A stretch of 64,000 nucleotides of DNA. Origin: JAAUUJ01 sp964392245 (GTDB taxonomy: Bacteria > Cyanobacteriota > Cyanobacteriia > Thermostichales > Thermostichaceae). The position numbers and the translations under genes are program-made. Positions 35,787 to 44,523 of this stretch are shown piece after piece (the first letter of the stretch is position 1; every line of letters begins with the position of its first letter). The notes beneath the pieces were generated by a model. It made no database searches. It saw only the letters and a list, made by a program, of their open reading frames with translations, and was not told the origin of the DNA. The DNA lies in assembly GCA_964392245.1 (NCBI GenBank), contig CAYMOX010000010.1, positions 30,909 to 94,908 of the forward strand, written 5' to 3'.

Positions 35787-37784
35787 TCATCCCGTCTTCA
35801 ACATGAAATTGACATGTAACAGTCGTTCAACCACCTTTGCTTCCAGGGGGTGGGAGAACAGATATCCCTGACCATACTCACACTGCAGGTCCATGAGGAT
35901 GTCTAACTGATCCCTGGTCTCGATCCCCTCGGCCACCACATCCATTCCCAGGCTATGGGCCAGGGTTACAATCATGCGAATCATCTCATCGTTTTCACCG
36001 TTCGGGCCCAGGCGACCAATAAAGGAACGGTCAATTTTCAGAGTATTAATAGGAAAATTGTGGAGGCGGCTCAGGGAGGAGTACCCCGTGCCAAAATCAT
36101 CAATGCTCAGTTCTACCCCCAACTGCCGAATCTGCTGCAGGGTGGTACTGACCCCCAGATGATCTCCGGTAATCAAACTCTCCGTGATCTCCAGATGCAA
36201 GCTATTGGGGGATAATCCCGACATGGAGAGCAGCATCTGCAACTGTTCCACGAGAAGGGGCTGCGAAAGATGCTGTCCAGAGAGATTGACACTGGCCCAA
36301 AGCGGAGTGTCCAGCAGGAGATGGGACTGCCATTGCATCAGCTGCCAGCACACCTGATGTAACATCCATTGATCAATCACCACCACAAACCCTGTCTCTT
36401 CCGCCAGGGGAATAAATTCGCCAGGAGAGATCGGTCCCCACTGAGGATGATTCCAGCGAATCAGGGCTTCAAACCCCACAATCCGACCAGAAGACAGCAG
36501 CACAATTGGCTGGTAAAGCACATATAGTTCTCCCCGATCGACCGCTTGCCGGAGTTCTGTTTCCATCTGCAAGCGACGAACCACCTGCTGGTGCATAGTT
36601 TCGTCAAAGACTGCGTAGCGGGCCCGCCCCTGACTCTTTGCCCGATACATGGCAATATCAGCATCTCGAATGATCTGCTCCGGTCGTTGTTGTTCCTGCT
36701 GCGTTTCCTCCAGAAAACCCTGGCGGCAGGCGATCCCAATGCTGGCACTGATATGAATCTGTTGCCCCCGCAGTTCCTGTGGCTCTTTCAGGGAGTGCAT
36801 AATCCGTTCTGCAACCCGCACCGCATCGCGCACATCATAGATGTACTCCAACAGGACCACAAACTCATCTCCCCCAAAGCGGGCCATGCGTTCTCCGGGG
36901 TGAAGACTTTTCTTCAGCTTGTCCGTGATCTTGACCAGAAGTTCATCTCCAGCCGAGTGTCCCAGGCTGTCATTGATCACCTTAAAGCCATCCAGATCGA
37001 TAAACAGCACCGCAATCACGGTACGTTGCTCCAGCATGTGATGAAAAGCCTGTTGCAGTTGCAACATAAAGGAGGTGCGATTGGGTAGCCCGGTTAACCA
37101 GTCATGGGTCGCATTGTGATGCAGTGTCATTTCTGTTTGCTTGCGATCCGTGATGTCATGCAGGGTCAGACAAACCAGGGGTTGATGACTCTGAAGCAGA
37201 TCAATAGACTTCACTTCCGCATACAGAAATGAGTCATCTTTGCGGCGCAGACACTGATCCCCCAGGTAATCCCCTAACATCATTTGCGGGGTCTGCAGCA
37301 AGGTCAGGGCAGTATCTTCCGTGTTGTCTTCGCCGTGAATCCAAATATTTTCCAGAGTTAAATGGTGGATTTCGGCACTGCTGTACCCCAATAGCTTTTC
37401 AAAGGCAGCGTTGGATTGCAATAATCGTTGGGTATCAGGATCCACCAGGCAAATCGCAAAATCTGCATTCTCAAAAATCGCCTTGAAAAATCTTTCTTTT
37501 CGTCGCAGGTTCCACAGCAACCACATTCCCGTACCCAAAAGGATCGTCATCACCCCGAAACCTGTGTACAGCCCAATCTGCATGGGGGATAGCGTCGGAT
37601 CTGGCCCAGCGCTGGGGGCCTCCTGAATCAGGGGAGCAACCTGTCCACCCCGATCGTCAACTTCAGGTGTTACCTGGGTTTGGGCTTGTGGGGAAGATGT
37701 CAACGGTGAAGCCTGAACCTGCGCAAGCCCAGTACAGCTAGCGAGGGAGAGAGTCATGGCCAGAAGTGAGCTTAGTGTCTTCAT
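35787..37784 (-). CDS. PAS-GGDEF-EAL cyclic di-GMP protein, membrane bound
   Basis: 665 residues. N-terminal signal with a lipobox-like LASC (Cys17), a Pro/Gln-rich stretch, one TM segment (about 70-92), PAS (about 95-215), GGDEF domain with intact GGDEF at 304-308, and EAL domain with EAL at 439-441 and DDFGTGYSS further on. Both catalytic motifs look intact, so both synthesis and breakdown of c-di-GMP are possible. The inhibitory RxxD site usually 5 residues before GGDEF is missing (HPGE there). The combination of a lipobox and a downstream TM segment is unusual; the lipobox may be fortuitous. Confidence 0.92.
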   Translation of the reverse strand: MKTLSSLLAMTLSLASCTGLAQVQASPLTSSPQAQTQVTPEVDDRGGQVAPLIQEAPSAGPDPTLSPMQIGLYTGFGVMTILLGTGMWLLWNLRRKERFFKAIFENADFAICLVDPDTQRLLQSNAAFEKLLGYSSAEIHHLTLENIWIHGEDNTEDTALTLLQTPQMMLGDYLGDQCLRRKDDSFLYAEVKSIDLLQSHQPLVCLTLHDITDRKQTEMTLHHNATHDWLTGLPNRTSFMLQLQQAFHHMLEQRTVIAVLFIDLDGFKVINDSLGHSAGDELLVKITDKLKKSLHPGERMARFGGDEFVVLLEYIYDVRDAVRVAERIMHSLKEPQELRGQQIHISASIGIACRQGFLEETQQEQQRPEQIIRDADIAMYRAKSQGRARYAVFDETMHQQVVRRLQMETELRQAVDRGELYVLYQPIVLLSSGRIVGFEALIRWNHPQWGPISPGEFIPLAEETGFVVVIDQWMLHQVCWQLMQWQSHLLLDTPLWASVNLSGQHLSQPLLVEQLQMLLSMSGLSPNSLHLEITESLITGDHLGVSTTLQQIRQLGVELSIDDFGTGYSSLSRLHNFPINTLKIDRSFIGRLGPNGENDEMIRMIVTLAHSLGMDVVAEGIETRDQLDILMDLQCEYGQGYLFSHPLEAKVVERLLHVNFMLKTG

Positions 37785-38212
37785 TGAGAGGGGTAAGGCT
37801 TCCAGGTGATCAGATCGAATGGGTTGATCACGGCATCTCAGTTAACTCAAGAAACGGCAATTGACGCATGATTCAGGACACTCACGGAAGGGGAACACAA
37901 CAAGGTGTAATAATTTATCATAAACAATGCGGGCAAAACCTGAGTATCTAGTTTATAGACTGTCATTCAATCAATGCAGATAGGATATAAACTATTTGAA
38001 TTCTACTGATCCTATGGCTTGTTAAATCGCTGGAAAACTGTTCAGAGGATTACAGGACAGAAGGGGAGGATGACGCCAGGAATGCCACGAACTGCCAGGA
38101 TTTTGGCCTGCAGTGGTGATAACGAGGGGAAAGCAGCCGCCTCGATGCTGCAATAATGTCAGAATAAGGCGGGTACCTCTGGTACTGTCATGTTCCTCAA
38201 GACAAAACTCTC
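37785..38212. other. 428-bp intergenic region
   Basis: Lies between two divergent genes (GGDEF/EAL protein to the left, small membrane protein to the right), so both promoters should be here. The part at about 37900-38000 is an AT-rich patch with several TATA-like words (for example TTTATAG and GATATAAAC). No convincing ORF, tRNA or terminator is seen. A small RNA cannot be excluded. Confidence 0.5.
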
Positions 38213-38419
38213 ATGTATACCGGACTGAAAAGTTATCTTTTATTAACAGGTGCCTCGATCTCGGCCATTGCTGCCGTGGGATCGGTGTTCGAGCTTGCCT
38301 CTGGAACGCCTGACTATGGGCCGGAAGTGACAACCGCAATCCTGGTCCTCAGTGTGCCCCTGACGATTGCCTGCTTTGTGTTTGCGGTGGGTGCAGCCCG
38401 AGCCCACCTGCAGAAGTAG
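38213..38419 (+). CDS. Small two-span membrane protein
   Basis: 68 residues with two hydrophobic segments (about 8-28 and 42-63) and a short polar loop containing SGTPDYGPEV. I recognise no family; proteins of this size and topology are widespread in cyanobacteria. ATG at 38213. Convergent with the lipoprotein gene, 6 bp between stops. Confidence rests on the clear membrane-protein pattern and start position rather than homology. Confidence 0.6.
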   Translation: MYTGLKSYLLLTGASISAIAAVGSVFELASGTPDYGPEVTTAILVLSVPLTIACFVFAVGAARAHLQK

Positions 38420-38425
38420 GCAGCT

Positions 38426-39004
38426 CTACCGGGATGAACCGGGGGTCGAGTTCTCTTCAGGGGATGTTCGTTGCGAGGACGGAGGTTGATTAGTGTTGCC
38501 GCGATCAAAAATCTCGATATGCCACTGGCCGGAGCCGTTGCTTTCAAAGGCAATGAATCGACCATCCCCGCTGATCGTGGGATTGCGGACATCTCCAGGG
38601 ATGCGAGCGCTGATGTTTTCGATGCGACTGGTCTGCCGATCGTAGAGAAAGACCTCGGATTTGCCCAACTGGTTGGAAATGTAGACGATCCAACGACCAT
38701 CGCCACTGATATCGGGAGAGCTATTGGCAATCCGATTGGAGTTGAGGTTAGGCAGATCAAGCAGGCGCCCTTGAGATGTGTCAAACAGAAAAATAGCCTG
38801 ATTGCCGTTCCGGGCTGAAGAAAACACTATCAAGCGACCATCTTCGGTAAAGGCAGGCTCCTGATCGGGAAAAACACTGTTCAGGCTATTGTTGGAAAGA
38901 CTGGGCTTGGGGGTGCGAAACCCATCGGGGATACAGCCTCCCAGTAGCAGTAGACAGGAAACCAATCCTAGCGAACGGTACAGCTTAACCGTGGTAGAGC
39001 CCAT
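38426..39004 (-). CDS. Lipoprotein with TolB/PD40 beta-propeller repeats
   Basis: 192 residues. Signal peptide with lipobox LGGC (Cys24). Then three TolB/PD40-type repeats: EPAFTEDGRLIVFSS, SPDISGDGRWIVYIS and NPTISGDGRFIAFES, each followed by a beta strand pair ending in FDT/YDR/FDR. Three blades are too few for a closed propeller alone, so it may oligomerise or be a shortened TolB-like protein. The C-terminus is a disordered Ser/Pro-rich tail. Divergent from the prolyl oligopeptidase gene. Confidence 0.8.
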   Translation of the reverse strand: MGSTTVKLYRSLGLVSCLLLLGGCIPDGFRTPKPSLSNNSLNSVFPDQEPAFTEDGRLIVFSSARNGNQAIFLFDTSQGRLLDLPNLNSNRIANSSPDISGDGRWIVYISNQLGKSEVFLYDRQTSRIENISARIPGDVRNPTISGDGRFIAFESNGSGQWHIEIFDRGNTNQPPSSQRTSPEENSTPGSSR

Positions 39005-39125
39005 GAGTCCCTCATCTATCTTGATGTGACTCTATCTTAGGAAGTCCGCCGCCTGATTGTCTCGGGCCCTCTCCTGCTCTTCAGTCGTTGATCACTTGTC
39101 AAGTCTCTCGAAAGGATCTGTAGCA

Positions 39126-41189
39126 ATGGCCTCTCTTTCCCTGCAGTACCCCCACTCCACCACTGTAGAGCAAATGGATAACTATCACGGGGTCAAGGTT
39201 GCGGATCCCTACCGTTGGTTAGAGGATCTGGACGCCGAGGAGACTGCGGCCTGGGTCAAAGCTCAAAATCAGGTTACTTTTGCCTTTTTGGAGGCAATTC
39301 CTGTGCGCTCGCAGTTGCAGCAAAGGCTGATGCATCTGTGGAACTTTGCCAAGTACAGTGCCCCCTTTCGCCAGGGGGATCGCTACTTCTACTTTAAGAA
39401 TGACGGGTTGCAAAATCAAAGTGTGTTCTACACTTTGGAATCCCTGGAGGCAGAACCGAGGGTGCTCCTGGATCCGAATCAGCTGTCGGAGGATGGCACC
39501 GTGGCCCTCTCTGGGCTAGCGGTGAGTGAGGATGGCACCCTCATGGCCTATGGACTTTCTCAGTCAGGATCGGACTGGCAGGAATGGCGGGTGCGTCAGG
39601 TGGAGACGGGGCAGGATCTTGAGGACCATCTGCAATGGATCAAATTCTCTGGCGCCAGCTGGACTCATGATCAGCAGGGCTTCTTTTACAGTCGCTTTGA
39701 TCAACCTTCTGCGGAGAGCCAATTTGAAGAGACCAACTATTTTCAGAAACTCTACTACCACCGTTTAGGCACCCCCCAGACCGACGACCTGCTCATCTAC
39801 CATCGACCGGATGAAAAAGAATGGGGATTCAGTGGCACAGTCACGGAGGATGGAGCCTATCTGATCATAACCGTCTGGAAAGGAACGGCCCCCCAGAACT
39901 TGATTTTCTGGAAAGATCTCTCCGCTCCCGATACCCCTGTGGTGGAGTTGATCAGCACTTTTGAGGCAGAGTATCGCTTGATTGGCAACGAGGGACCGAT
40001 ATTCTGGTTCACTACCGATCTGGAGGCACCTCGCAGCCGTGTGATCGCCATCGATACCCGTCAACCGGATCGAGATCACTGGCAGGAGCTGATCCCTGAA
40101 GCTCCCGAAACCCTGGAAGGTGTCTCTCTGATTAATCAGCAGTTTGTGGCTTTTTACCTCAGGAACGCCCAGTCCCAGATCAAGATCTTTCAGCTGGATG
40201 GCACTTTTGTCCGCGATATTGTTTTGCCTGGGGTCGGCAGTGCGGGGGGCTTTGACGGTAAGCGAGAGGACACTGAAACCTTCTATGTTTTCAGCAATTT
40301 CATTACTCCCCCCACCATTTACCGCTACAACTTCCTGACTGACCGCAGCACGGTGTTTCGGGAACCTGAAATTGATTTTGATCCGACGGGCTATGAAGTG
40401 CAACAGGTGTTCTATCCCAGCAAAGATGGCACCCAGATCCCCATGTTTCTCACCCATCGCAAGGGCCTGGAATTGGATGGCAGCCATCCCACCTATTTAT
40501 ATGGGTATGGGGGATTTGGCATTTCCCTGACACCCTCCTTCTCCGTAAGCAATCTGATCTGGATGGAGTTGGGTGGGATTCTGGCGATCCCCAATCTGCG
40601 GGGGGGTGGAGAGTACGGGGAAGACTGGCATCAGGCCGGAACAAAGACACGCAAACAGATAGTGTTTGATGATTTTATCGCTGCGGCAGAATGGCTGATC
40701 GCCCAAAACTACACCTCTCCCCAAAAGCTAGCGATCGCAGGGGGCAGCAATGGGGGCCTGTTGGTGGGAGCCTGCATGACTCAGCGACCCGATCTCTTTG
40801 CAGCAGCACTTCCAGCGGTCGGAGTGATGGATATGCTGCGTTTTCATCTTTTCACCATTGGCTGGGCCTGGGTGCCGGAATATGGCTCCGTGGAGGATCC
40901 AGAAGAATTTCAGGCCCTCTACGCCTATTCCCCTCTCCACAATCTCAACGCGGGTACTGCCTATCCAGCTACCCTGATCACCACCGCCGATCATGATGAC
41001 CGTGTGGTTCCCGCCCACAGTTTTAAATTTGCGGCAGCCCTGCAGGGTGCTCATGCGGGAGAGGCCCCGGTCCTGATCCGGATTGAAACCAAAGCCGGTC
41101 ATGGGGCTGGCAAACCCACCCAAAAGATCATTGAAGAACAGGCTGATCGCTGGGCATTTCTCTGTCAGGTACTGGGGATCACCTCTTGA
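39126..41189 (+). CDS. Prolyl oligopeptidase (S9A family)
   Basis: Cytosolic serine peptidase that cleaves short peptides after proline. 687 residues: N-terminal beta-propeller (about 70-400) with PYRWLEDLD near the start, and a C-terminal alpha/beta hydrolase domain. Catalytic Ser541 lies in GGSNGGLL; the Asp is in ADHDDRVVP and the His in KAGHGAGKP. ATG 39126 is chosen over an in-frame start at 39057 because AAAGGA lies about 10 bases upstream and the family begins near this point. Could also be named post-proline cleaving enzyme. Confidence 0.93.
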   Translation: MASLSLQYPHSTTVEQMDNYHGVKVADPYRWLEDLDAEETAAWVKAQNQVTFAFLEAIPVRSQLQQRLMHLWNFAKYSAPFRQGDRYFYFKNDGLQNQSVFYTLESLEAEPRVLLDPNQLSEDGTVALSGLAVSEDGTLMAYGLSQSGSDWQEWRVRQVETGQDLEDHLQWIKFSGASWTHDQQGFFYSRFDQPSAESQFEETNYFQKLYYHRLGTPQTDDLLIYHRPDEKEWGFSGTVTEDGAYLIITVWKGTAPQNLIFWKDLSAPDTPVVELISTFEAEYRLIGNEGPIFWFTTDLEAPRSRVIAIDTRQPDRDHWQELIPEAPETLEGVSLINQQFVAFYLRNAQSQIKIFQLDGTFVRDIVLPGVGSAGGFDGKREDTETFYVFSNFITPPTIYRYNFLTDRSTVFREPEIDFDPTGYEVQQVFYPSKDGTQIPMFLTHRKGLELDGSHPTYLYGYGGFGISLTPSFSVSNLIWMELGGILAIPNLRGGGEYGEDWHQAGTKTRKQIVFDDFIAAAEWLIAQNYTSPQKLAIAGGSNGGLLVGACMTQRPDLFAAALPAVGVMDMLRFHLFTIGWAWVPEYGSVEDPEEFQALYAYSPLHNLNAGTAYPATLITTADHDDRVVPAHSFKFAAALQGAHAGEAPVLIRIETKAGHGAGKPTQKIIEEQADRWAFLCQVLGITS

Positions 41190-41249
41190 GAGTTGACTTC
41201 GGAGCGACGGTTGGTCGATTCCTGTGGAAAAGCTTTGACTCTAAACAGG

Positions 41250-41275
41250 GAGTTAGTTTTCCAACGAGTTAGTTT
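41250..41275. repeat. Tandem copies of GAGTTAGTTT
   Basis: Identical 10-mers at 41250-41259 and 41266-41275, 16 bases apart start to start, in the 133-bp leader of the duplicated-domain gene. Possible binding site; otherwise chance. Confidence 0.4.
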
Positions 41276-41322
41276 GCAGTCTCCCAGAACCTTCACAGAC
41301 TGATCACAGTTAGGCGGACGTT

Positions 41323-41844
41323 ATGCGTTCTCAGATCAAAGTTTTGAATCGGCGGGATCAGTACCGCACCTGTCACATTCGCATCCCTGGGGAAGAAAGG
41401 CGCTGGGCGGCGATTGTCGTTGATGGTCAATACTACAGCATACTAAGAGTGGTCAAAGACGAGGCGTCTCTCACCAAGATTTGTTCCCGTTTAGATACTC
41501 AATCCCGTGATTATTGGGTCACTCCCATCCCAAAGGGTTTCGTGATCTGGGTGTTAGAACCAAACGCAGGCTTGGCAATGACAAAAATTCTGGCCAATCG
41601 CAATCAGTATCGCACCTGTCACATCCATTTGCCGGATGAAGAAGGACGCTGGGCAGCCATTCTGGTGGAAGGTCGCTACTACATGCTGCTCCGTGTGGTT
41701 AAAGATCAGGAATCCCTCGCTAAGATTTGTGATCGCCTCACCGCGCAATCCAGTGATTACTGGGTAACTCCCAACGCTAAAGGCTTTGCCATCTGGGTTT
41801 TGGAACCAGGGGCCATCCCTACTACACCCCGCGCCCGCCGCTAG
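41323..41844 (+). CDS. Protein of two tandem copies of an unrecognised domain
   Basis: 173 residues made of two repeats of about 80 residues (roughly 6-82 and 88-165). Corresponding blocks are QYRTCHIRIPGEERRWAAIV and QYRTCHIHLPDEEGRWAAIL, then LRVVKDEASLTKIC and LRVVKDQESLAKIC, then DYWVTPIPKGFVIWVLEP and DYWVTPNAKGFAIWVLEP. Identity between the copies is high, so the duplication is recent or under strong constraint. Each copy has two Cys. I recognise no family. No TM or signal peptide. ATG 41323. Upstream there are tandem GAGTTAGTTT motifs. Confidence 0.7.
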   Translation: MRSQIKVLNRRDQYRTCHIRIPGEERRWAAIVVDGQYYSILRVVKDEASLTKICSRLDTQSRDYWVTPIPKGFVIWVLEPNAGLAMTKILANRNQYRTCHIHLPDEEGRWAAILVEGRYYMLLRVVKDQESLAKICDRLTAQSSDYWVTPNAKGFAIWVLEPGAIPTTPRARR

Positions 41845-41919
41845 TATTCCTCGACTCTTGCCCTTGATCGAGGCAGGTTAAGGTAGTGAAATATCCCCAG
41901 ATCGCTCGGAAACATTCCC

Positions 41920-42177
41920 ATGAGTTGGGCTCAGCGCCTCCTCTTCCACTATCTTCCTGCTGCCTGGACTGCAGAGATTCAGCGGGAATCAGAATCCTGG
42001 CGGATTCGTTGTCTCCACTGTCATCATTCTCGTTCTGTCTGGGAAGCAGGGGGGATCCGTTGGAAAGCTCGTTCAGTCGGCAAACGAACCCTGGTCCGCT
42101 GCTCTCATTGTGGCAGGCTGCGCATAGCAGCAGTGGAGCGCATTCCCACGCCTTCTTCCGATCATAAACAGCCCTAG
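41920..42177 (+). CDS. Small zinc-ribbon protein
   Basis: 85 residues with two CxxC knuckles (CLHC and CSHC) about 30 residues apart, flanked by basic and aromatic residues, typical of a zinc ribbon. Similar short proteins are widespread and of unknown role; binding of nucleic acid or protein is plausible. ATG at 41920. An overlapping frame at 41886-42167 is less likely because it lacks the paired cysteines. The 3' end overlaps the convergent ycf39-like gene by 4 bp. Confidence 0.65.
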   Translation: MSWAQRLLFHYLPAAWTAEIQRESESWRIRCLHCHHSRSVWEAGGIRWKARSVGKRTLVRCSHCGRLRIAAVERIPTPSSDHKQP

Positions 42178-43130
42178 AAGGGGGTCCGCACCTTGGGGCG
42201 CTTGATATTTTGCTCTTGAATGCGCTTGAGCATTTTCTGGAAATATTCCCCCAGATAATCTTCCAAGCGTGTCAGGGAATCGGGATCAATCCCCAGAATC
42301 TCGTAGGTTTCCGTCATATCCGCATCCATGGGCTCATCCGCCGCCAGAACTTCCACAAAGGCCAGCCGATCGGCAATATTCCAGGACCATTGAAAAAACT
42401 GGGCAATGCGGCGCACCACTCGCAGAAATTCAACCGAAGTGGTCAGCACCTTGGCTTCTCGGTTGGATAACTTTTCACAGAGCTCGATGATCTCACGAGG
42501 CTGCCAGGCACGGGGGCCCACAAGAGGTAGAGTCTTGCCAATCGCCGCTTCACAGCCAATCGCTTTCACCACAAACCGGGCCACATCCTGCGTGTCAATG
42601 TAGGCGGTAGGTACGGAACGACTGGTGATCCATACCCCATGCTCCTCCAGGATCGGCAAGGCATACTGCCCGATCAAACCCTGCATGAAGCCGGGAAGCC
42701 GGAAGATGGTATACGGCATCTGGGAACGCTGCAGATAAAGCTCAGCATGGTGCTTAAAGTGCATCAGGGGAACGTGACTGTACTCGTGTTGAGCCCCCAT
42801 GATTGAAAAGAAAATGTACTGCTGAATTTGGGCAGCTCGACAGGCATTGATCAGATTGACCTTGCCATCCCAATCCACCTGTTTGGCGCTAAGGGAATCC
42901 GTAAGTCGCACAGTGGCAGAGTCAATGACCACCTCCACCCCCTCCAGGGCCCGATCCAGGCTACGCGGCTGCAGCAGATCCCCCACCCGCACTTGAGAAC
43001 CCCATTCGCTTAAAAACGCTGTCTTGGCGGGATTTCGGACTAAGGAGATCACCTGATGCCCACTCTCCAGAGCGCGACGGACCACCTGACGCCCCAAGGT
43101 TCCTGTTGCCCCAACCACCAAGATGTTCAT
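42174..43130 (-). CDS. ycf39: Ycf39-type atypical SDR, photosystem II assembly factor
   Basis: 318 residues. NAD(P)-binding motif VVGATGTLGRQVVRRAL at the N-terminus, atypical SDR core (FFSIMGAQHEYSHVPLMHFKHHAE), no catalytic YxxxK in the usual spacing. Length and core match Ycf39 (HCF244 in plants), which binds chlorophyll-protective HliD and assists insertion of chlorophyll into newly made D1 protein in the thylakoid membrane. Last gene of a same-strand run with urc4-like and DUF1501 genes; the 79-bp gap upstream leaves room for its own promoter. Paralogues exist in cyanobacteria, so the exact member is inferred. Confidence 0.85.
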   Translation of the reverse strand: MNILVVGATGTLGRQVVRRALESGHQVISLVRNPAKTAFLSEWGSQVRVGDLLQPRSLDRALEGVEVVIDSATVRLTDSLSAKQVDWDGKVNLINACRAAQIQQYIFFSIMGAQHEYSHVPLMHFKHHAELYLQRSQMPYTIFRLPGFMQGLIGQYALPILEEHGVWITSRSVPTAYIDTQDVARFVVKAIGCEAAIGKTLPLVGPRAWQPREIIELCEKLSNREAKVLTTSVEFLRVVRRIAQFFQWSWNIADRLAFVEVLAADEPMDADMTETYEILGIDPDSLTRLEDYLGEYFQKMLKRIQEQNIKRPKVRTPF

Positions 43131-43208
43131 AAAATTTGCATTTCTTAACTTTTGGTCAATAGTCTATCAGAGTTAGCCCCCACCCTGATCGATTCCAGGT
43201 CCAAAGAT

Positions 43209-44450
43209 CTAAAAGACGGTGCCATCACTCTCTACGCGGATCGGGGGAGCGGCATCGGGACGCAGTTCTGCGGCAATCTGGCGACCTGCGGTCCAGGTTC
43301 CTCCCTGCAGCACCTTTCCTAAAGGCAGTTCACTAGCCGAGAGGCGCAGTTTCCGTCGCATCTCTTCTGCAATCAGATCCAGAAGACAGAGGGTTAAGGC
43401 TCGCCATTCCACCACCACTTCATGCCCTGCTGGAAAAGACTGGGTCAGGATGGCAATCTCTTTCACCTGCAATAGACCCAGATCCAGACACAGGCCCCCA
43501 TTGCGGTATTCCGCCAGTCCGGTGAGGGCGTCCAGCTCGGTAATCTCTAACGGTAGAGCTTCCAGGGGTTCCAGCATCGAATACACCAGCCACTGAGACA
43601 GCTTGTGAAAGGGCACCAGTTCGATTCCCACCTGGTCAAACAGGTTTTCTTTAAACAGAGCCGAGTGGGGCCAGACATCCCCAAGATTGACGTTTTCAAT
43701 GGCGATGCGCCCAGGCCAGATCGATCCCATCCTCTCCAGGATCACCCTTAGGATCGTGCTGGCAGAGAGCGAAGGCGTAAATTCCAAAAAATAATCCGCG
43801 AGGTAACCAGGCCGGGGTAGCTCTGCACCAAAAATTTGGGGAGCCGGGCTCAGGGCTTCTCCCAGCCGCTGTAATAACTGCAGCCGTCCTTCCAGACCCA
43901 CCAGGGGGTTGCTAAGGCTCACCTGAAATCCCTGGATCAGATCCCCCAACGTTAACGCCAGCAGGGCAGGAGCATCCACTCGCAAGGGCTGGTCCGGATC
44001 ACTGGAAAACATTCCTCGCTGAAACATCTCCAGACTGGCGACTGCTAGCCCTTCTGAACGGCGGTACAGCTGGTCCGTGGACGCTTCTCGATAGCTCCAG
44101 TCCCCTCCAGCCCCAGCGTCCAGAAGCACACTCACCACCACCAGATCAAGCCTGGCGCGTGTCTGTTCTAACAAGGGGTATCCCTCCAAACGCTGATCCA
44201 GCTGTTTCAGCCTGGGAATACCTCCGGCCTCAAAGTGGCGCCAGCGACTGTGCCAGGGGATCTGGAGGGAAGGATACTGGTGCCGAGTTACCCCGATCAC
44301 ATAATCGGTTACCATCCCCAGACGACTGAGATCGCAACGAAAATGTTGAAGGCGGTTTTCGCAGGCAAGATTAAAAAGCTGGTAACACCGTTCTCTGACT
44401 GCGTGAGGGGTACGCAGGTAAGTGATCACCGTTTGGGACCTGGAGGTCAT
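43209..44450 (-). CDS. Urc4/Urg3 family protein (DUF1688)
   Basis: 413 residues. Start YLRTPHAVRERC, middle YREASTDQLYRRSEGLAVASL and IENVNLGDVWPH, end GGTWTAGRQIAAELRPDAAP then ESDGTVF: these are hallmarks of DUF1688, which includes yeast Urc4 of the uracil catabolism (URC) pathway. The bacterial role is not well established. I chose ATG 44450 because homology starts there; ATG 44477 and a TTG at 44540 are further upstream in frame. No other URC gene (for example a GTP cyclohydrolase II-like Urc1) is seen in the window. Confidence 0.8.
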   Translation of the reverse strand: MTSRSQTVITYLRTPHAVRERCYQLFNLACENRLQHFRCDLSRLGMVTDYVIGVTRHQYPSLQIPWHSRWRHFEAGGIPRLKQLDQRLEGYPLLEQTRARLDLVVVSVLLDAGAGGDWSYREASTDQLYRRSEGLAVASLEMFQRGMFSSDPDQPLRVDAPALLALTLGDLIQGFQVSLSNPLVGLEGRLQLLQRLGEALSPAPQIFGAELPRPGYLADYFLEFTPSLSASTILRVILERMGSIWPGRIAIENVNLGDVWPHSALFKENLFDQVGIELVPFHKLSQWLVYSMLEPLEALPLEITELDALTGLAEYRNGGLCLDLGLLQVKEIAILTQSFPAGHEVVVEWRALTLCLLDLIAEEMRRKLRLSASELPLGKVLQGGTWTAGRQIAAELRPDAAPPIRVESDGTVF

Positions 44451-44523
44451 GAACCGACATTTGACAGGGAACCGCATGTTAAGGATACGCGCTCCCTCGC
44501 GTCCGGCACATACGCCAATTGGC

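Noticed and set aside
39765..40487. Minus-strand ORF of 240 codons inside the prolyl oligopeptidase gene
   Set aside because: Lies wholly in a gene with intact catalytic motifs and has no recognisable domain.
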